The notes below the pieces were generated by a model that saw only the letters and a program-made list of their open reading frames with translations, searched no databases and was not told where the DNA came from. Positions 60,506 through 64,000 of a stretch of 64,000 nt of DNA are shown piece by piece. Source of the stretch: Rhipicephalus microplus (lineage: Eukaryota > Arthropoda > Arachnida > Ixodida > Ixodidae); NCBI RefSeq assembly GCF_043290135.1, contig NC_134700.1, forward strand, positions 83,122,500 through 83,186,499, written 5' to 3'. Position 1 is the first letter of the stretch; the number at the start of each line of letters is the position of its first letter. The position numbers were made by a program, and so were the translations under genes.

Positions 60506-62906
60506 ATGGAGCGTTTACAATCTTGTATGGCAGCTCTACAGGACGAGGACGTTCGGAAGCGAGCTGTTCAGGACGCTAAAGAATATGCGATCTCCCACGG
60601 TGAGTGCCGTCATTCGGCTGTAGCACAACAAAGACAGAACAAGGGTACTTTGGAAGTTGTATAATACAGGCATTGATTTCTGCGGTGGTCGATAGGCACG
60701 ATCGCATCAAGAGCAGATTGGAACTTTTATATTGCAACGGAGTGTAACGATGTTTCAACATTTGCGGAGGCATTTTAATTTTAGATCCAAGTGCACACCG
60801 CCCCTTCGCGGTAGCAGTGTATGCGTCTGTAGCATACACTGCTACATATCTGTGCACTAACGTAGCTTCCTGGGCGAGTTGATTTTATAGTAACGGGATA
60901 TTCGATGTCCTCGTGTGGTTCATTGCCGGTTTTCCGATTAATCTGTGCACAAGAGGATACGACATTAAGACGGATATTAAGTACGGACGATATGGAACTA
61001 GCAGCGCACCCGCAGGAGTACATGCAAACGGCGTGATTGTGTGAACGTGTCCTCTTTTCGAGTGCGCTGCTTCTTCCATATCACGGCCGGCTAACCAACT
61101 GGCACATCGACTTCTAATCAGTGGTAAACAGTGTTGTTCATCATAATGACTTAACTATAAAGCCCCGTCGAACTCAATTTATGATATCCAGATCCTCTCA
61201 AAAGTCTGTATTTACTGTTGCTGCCCCATCAATCTGTACTGACATTATCTTGGCTTGTGATTCTGTATCCTTTTTTTGGAGTTCGTTTAGACGTAACTAA
61301 TTCGGTTCACGTCTGACAGACGTAAAGAAAAAGACTGCGTTTGTTATTCGTTTACTACTTAAAGTCATGTGCCCTATAATTTCCTTAATGCATTATAAGC
61401 TCTCGAATTCTTGTTTATTCACATTCATTTAAACTATGACATAGCTGTCTTGAGGAGCACATGCCAGTCATACATTTCATATCTGCTCAAAACATCAAGC
61501 ACCAAGCAATCTGTATTATGACATGCCGCCCTCAACTTTCCAATGCTCTGTCATTACTCGGGCAGTATTACGTTTTATCTCTTGGAAGCTTGTTTCTGTT
61601 TATTTGCACCTGTTTTTTTGTTAAAGATTGAATAGTCAGTTGCCTTTCAATATAATCAGTGATGAGAGAGAGAACAACCTTATTGAAAATAAAAAAAAAC
61701 CCCTGTCCCAGTCTTGTGAAAAAACCAAGGCCTACCCATCAGACAAGCCTACAAGTTTCAAATGTCTGTGTAGTGCCTTCATGATGTCTCGGGAGGAGTT
61801 CACCACCAGCCACCCCTCCAAGGTCACAGGCCTTAGCTTAGTTAGGTATGTGTTTGAGGTTCTTGCTCAAGGACGCACAACCACGTTTTGCATGAAAGAA
61901 ACATTATAATTACCTTGATTTTTCACTCATTACAGTGTAAAATCTTACAGCCATTTCATTATGTTATGTGAGCCATCACATAACATGTATACTTAAAAAA
62001 AAAAAGACTAACATTCTTCTTTCTGCTATCATAATTGCTTCTGCTATATCTATTATGCTAATTTTATCTTGTGTCATAGCTTTTGTGTGAATTTTTTTTA
62101 TATTGCTGTTTTCTATTGTTCTGTTTATCACTGCTTCATAAATTTTCTATTCTTGTCATTTGCCTTTGCTTACCAACACATTTTTCATCATGAGTCTCCC
62201 CTCAGTCTTCGTACTATAAGTCCTATGTTTCTAAAGTGACTCCTTACATGTTCTGCACAGGTACTTTGCTAATAAACTTGAAACTTTCAAAATTTTTACA
62301 TTATACTCCAGGCTGGCATTGTTTTGCCCACACAAGCTAAATAAGTGCAAGTAGACAAATTACAGTTATAATCAAGTTCTAAAGAGAACATAGTAGTTAA
62401 CCAAGTGTGTGCAAGTCACAACTATACTTTGCAAGTAAGTATCCCTGCTTTGAACAGCAGAGACATGCTTTAGCAGAATTCAGTGTTGGTGAGTGTGTAC
62501 TGTTTCTGACTTCTCCTTTATGTCTAAAGTTGTTCTGCATTGGTATTTGTTCTATTTTTAGCTTGTTTACAGTAGAGATTATTTGTGTATCTTGGAGCGC
62601 TGCTTGGAGATGCAGTTGAAATGAGCTGCACATGAGATAAAGACAGTTGGATGTTGTGTTGCACAGGAGTAGTCATGATCTGCCATTTCTATCCAGCAAA
62701 ACTTTCTCTATAACTCTGCTTGCAGGTCTGTGCATGAAGTCGAAGTCGCAGGAGCCAGATAGCTACACGTTCGTGCCATTCTGTTTGCTGCCGTCACCGT
62801 ACCCACGTGAGGCCTTCCAACAAGTGAAGGCGTTGCAAGAAGACATCAACCTCCTTATTCACCGCGTGGCACATGACTACAGTTTTCTTCGTGATTGCCT
62901 GCAAAG
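60506..62906 (+). CDS. GSS: Glutathione synthetase, first two coding exons (partial)
   Basis: Exon A 60506-60599 starts at ATG (MERLQSCMAAL) and ends CACG before GTGAGT (phase 1). Exon B 62726-62906 follows a TTGCAG acceptor and ends AAAG before GTAAGT (phase 2). Joined, they give 91 codons in one frame. Exon B encodes SYTFVPFCLLPSPYPREAF and ALQEDINLLIHRVAHDYSFL, matching the N-terminal region of eukaryotic glutathione synthetase (SYAPFxLFPSxxP ... QxDFNLLVDxVxxxxxFL). The enzyme joins glycine to gamma-glutamylcysteine using ATP in the cytosol. The 2.1-kb intron is AT-rich. Later exons with the ATP-grasp parts are not in this window. An in-frame GTG upstream (60425) was not used, because the family begins near MERL and the host is eukaryotic. 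Confidence 0.85.
60600..62725 (+). other. GSS intron between the two coding exons
   Basis: 2126 bp, GTGAGT...TTGCAG, AT-rich. The open frame at 61628-61909 shows no domain and lacks phase-compatible splice sites that I could find. No mobile element recognised. Confidence 0.7.
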
Positions 62907-64000
62907 GTAAGTTAACAGCAATGAACTGACTGTCCAACAGTTGTTACTTGAACCACGTCTACAGCAGCAATATTGAATGCTGACAAATGCAAATTAACTG
63001 AAAATGCATCCACCTACAACAAAAAAGCATATGAACGGTATACTCGGCGACGACTTATCTTGACAGTAGAGCAAGAACTATGTAGGCAGGGCTTCCGCAC
63101 ATTCGTATTGCTTTTCATGTGGTACGGCACCTTGTGGCTGATTTCGGTTTTGCTCACTCACACCATTAACATGTTTAGAAAATTATATGTATCCGATTGT
63201 GATAGGCAGAGAAGTTTTATTAGTTCAGTGTTGTCATACACTTCGGGGGAGGCCTCGCTAATCCAACATCGACGTGCAGCAGACTCGCAGGCTTCCACCT
63301 TACGCTTCGGCTTACGACGCCTGAAAGGCCTCGAAGTGGCACATCTCGAATTTATTTGCAGGTCGGTCGACCCGTGCAAGGTTGTACGTGTGGTGAGGTA
63401 TGGGCCCGACTGACACACTCGTAGAGCATACACAGAGATTTGATTACACACAAACAAACATTTAATTAAAACAAGGGCAATGGAAGAAGGTTACAAAAAT
63501 TAACTTAAAAGAAAACAACAAAAGTTGACGCGGTGGAAAAGAACAGCTTCAAAACAAACAATGCTCTAAAAGAACACTACAACTGGTACAGACAAAGCAC
63601 ACATACGTAGAATGTTAATAAACTAACAACATAACGGAAATAGAAGGGATACAAAGAAATAATTAAGAAAGGATCATGCTCGCACTTCAGAATTTTACGT
63701 GCGACGCAGCACACACAACTGCAATTATTGAAAAGCTGGTTATAATAGAATAACAGTTGAAAAAAAATCACAATAGAAAGTTCCATACAGACCAGGCCAG
63801 CTCTTGGTACACATAGGGGAGTTGACGAGTGCCGTTGAAGAACTCACCATCTTAGTAGACGACAAGGGTGCTCGGTATTGCAGTCATCTACATTGCGCGG
63901 GTCACTCCATGCTCGCCGCCTACGCGAGACTCGCAACACCGACGACTGCACTTCTTGCTGGCTGCACGTCAACTGCCTAATTCAAGGCAGTCGAAACTCT
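62907..64000 (+). other. Start of the next GSS intron, to the window edge
   Basis: Begins GTAAGT. A GC-richer block at 63190-63420 (with short open frames on both strands) may be a repeat fragment. 63425-63780 is A-rich on the plus strand. No further GSS exon was recognised. Confidence 0.5.

Noticed and set aside
61628..61909. An extra GSS exon in the first intron
   Set aside because: No similarity to GSS, and no flanking splice sites that keep phase 1 between the two recognised exons.
63158..63457. A coding exon near the right edge
   Set aside because: Open frames on both strands, no GSS match, and the following sequence is A-rich; more likely repeat-derived.

Overview
This window looks like hard-tick (Ixodidae) nuclear DNA, probably a metastriate such as a Rhipicephalus-like species. 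The main clue is a tRNA-derived SINE whose head, body and (ATCA)n tail match, as I recall it, the Ruka-type SINE of ixodid ticks. It is present as one tandem array and at least three dispersed copies. The window also carries RTE-like and CR1/jockey-like LINEs, Ty3/Gypsy elements, Penelope-like elements (PLEs) with a C-terminal GIY-YIG nuclease, long (TA)n and (GATA)n arrays, and introns with GT/AG borders. Nothing bacterial is present.

Layout. 1-2427: eight tandem ~307-bp units, each a SINE plus a ~70-bp spacer. 2.4-8.7 kb: no host gene seen, apart from a broken hAT transposase (6.3-7.5 kb, minus). 9.0-10.9 kb: a THAP-domain gene on the minus strand whose nine proposed exons join in frame. 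12.9-14.1 kb: RTE-type LINE 3' end carrying a SINE with a clear target-site duplication. 15.3-24.8 kb: (TA)n arrays alternating with a Gypsy element (Gypsy-1), a LINE fragment and an internally deleted Gypsy (Gypsy-5). 25.0-38.6 kb: a nest of PLEs. PLE-A has its own upstream SGNH-esterase-like ORF, hammerhead-like motifs and two pseudo-LTRs. PLE-B is split by a complete Gypsy-2 and a SINE. PLE-C lies in inverted orientation. 38.7-53.1 kb: Gypsy-3 (minus), a short LTR element that carries only an intact gag-like ORF, and Gypsy-4 (minus, both LTRs). 53.3-56.9 kb: PLE-D (plus). 57-59.4 kb: two copies of another repeat with GATA arrays. 60.5-62.9 kb: the first two coding exons of glutathione synthetase (plus), which continues past the right edge.

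How it works together. Only two loci look like host genes: the THAP-domain protein and GSS. The rest is a layered retroelement landscape. All autonomous elements here carry premature stops or frameshifts, and none of the Gypsy elements shows an env ORF. The gag-only element is the exception, with an uninterrupted 526-codon ORF between 107-bp LTRs. Several LTR elements have an outer TG/CA end lying directly against a (TA)n array, which points to integration into (TA)n, or to these arrays being assembly join points.

All calls come from reading the sequence and the translated frames by eye. No alignment, HMM or folding was run.
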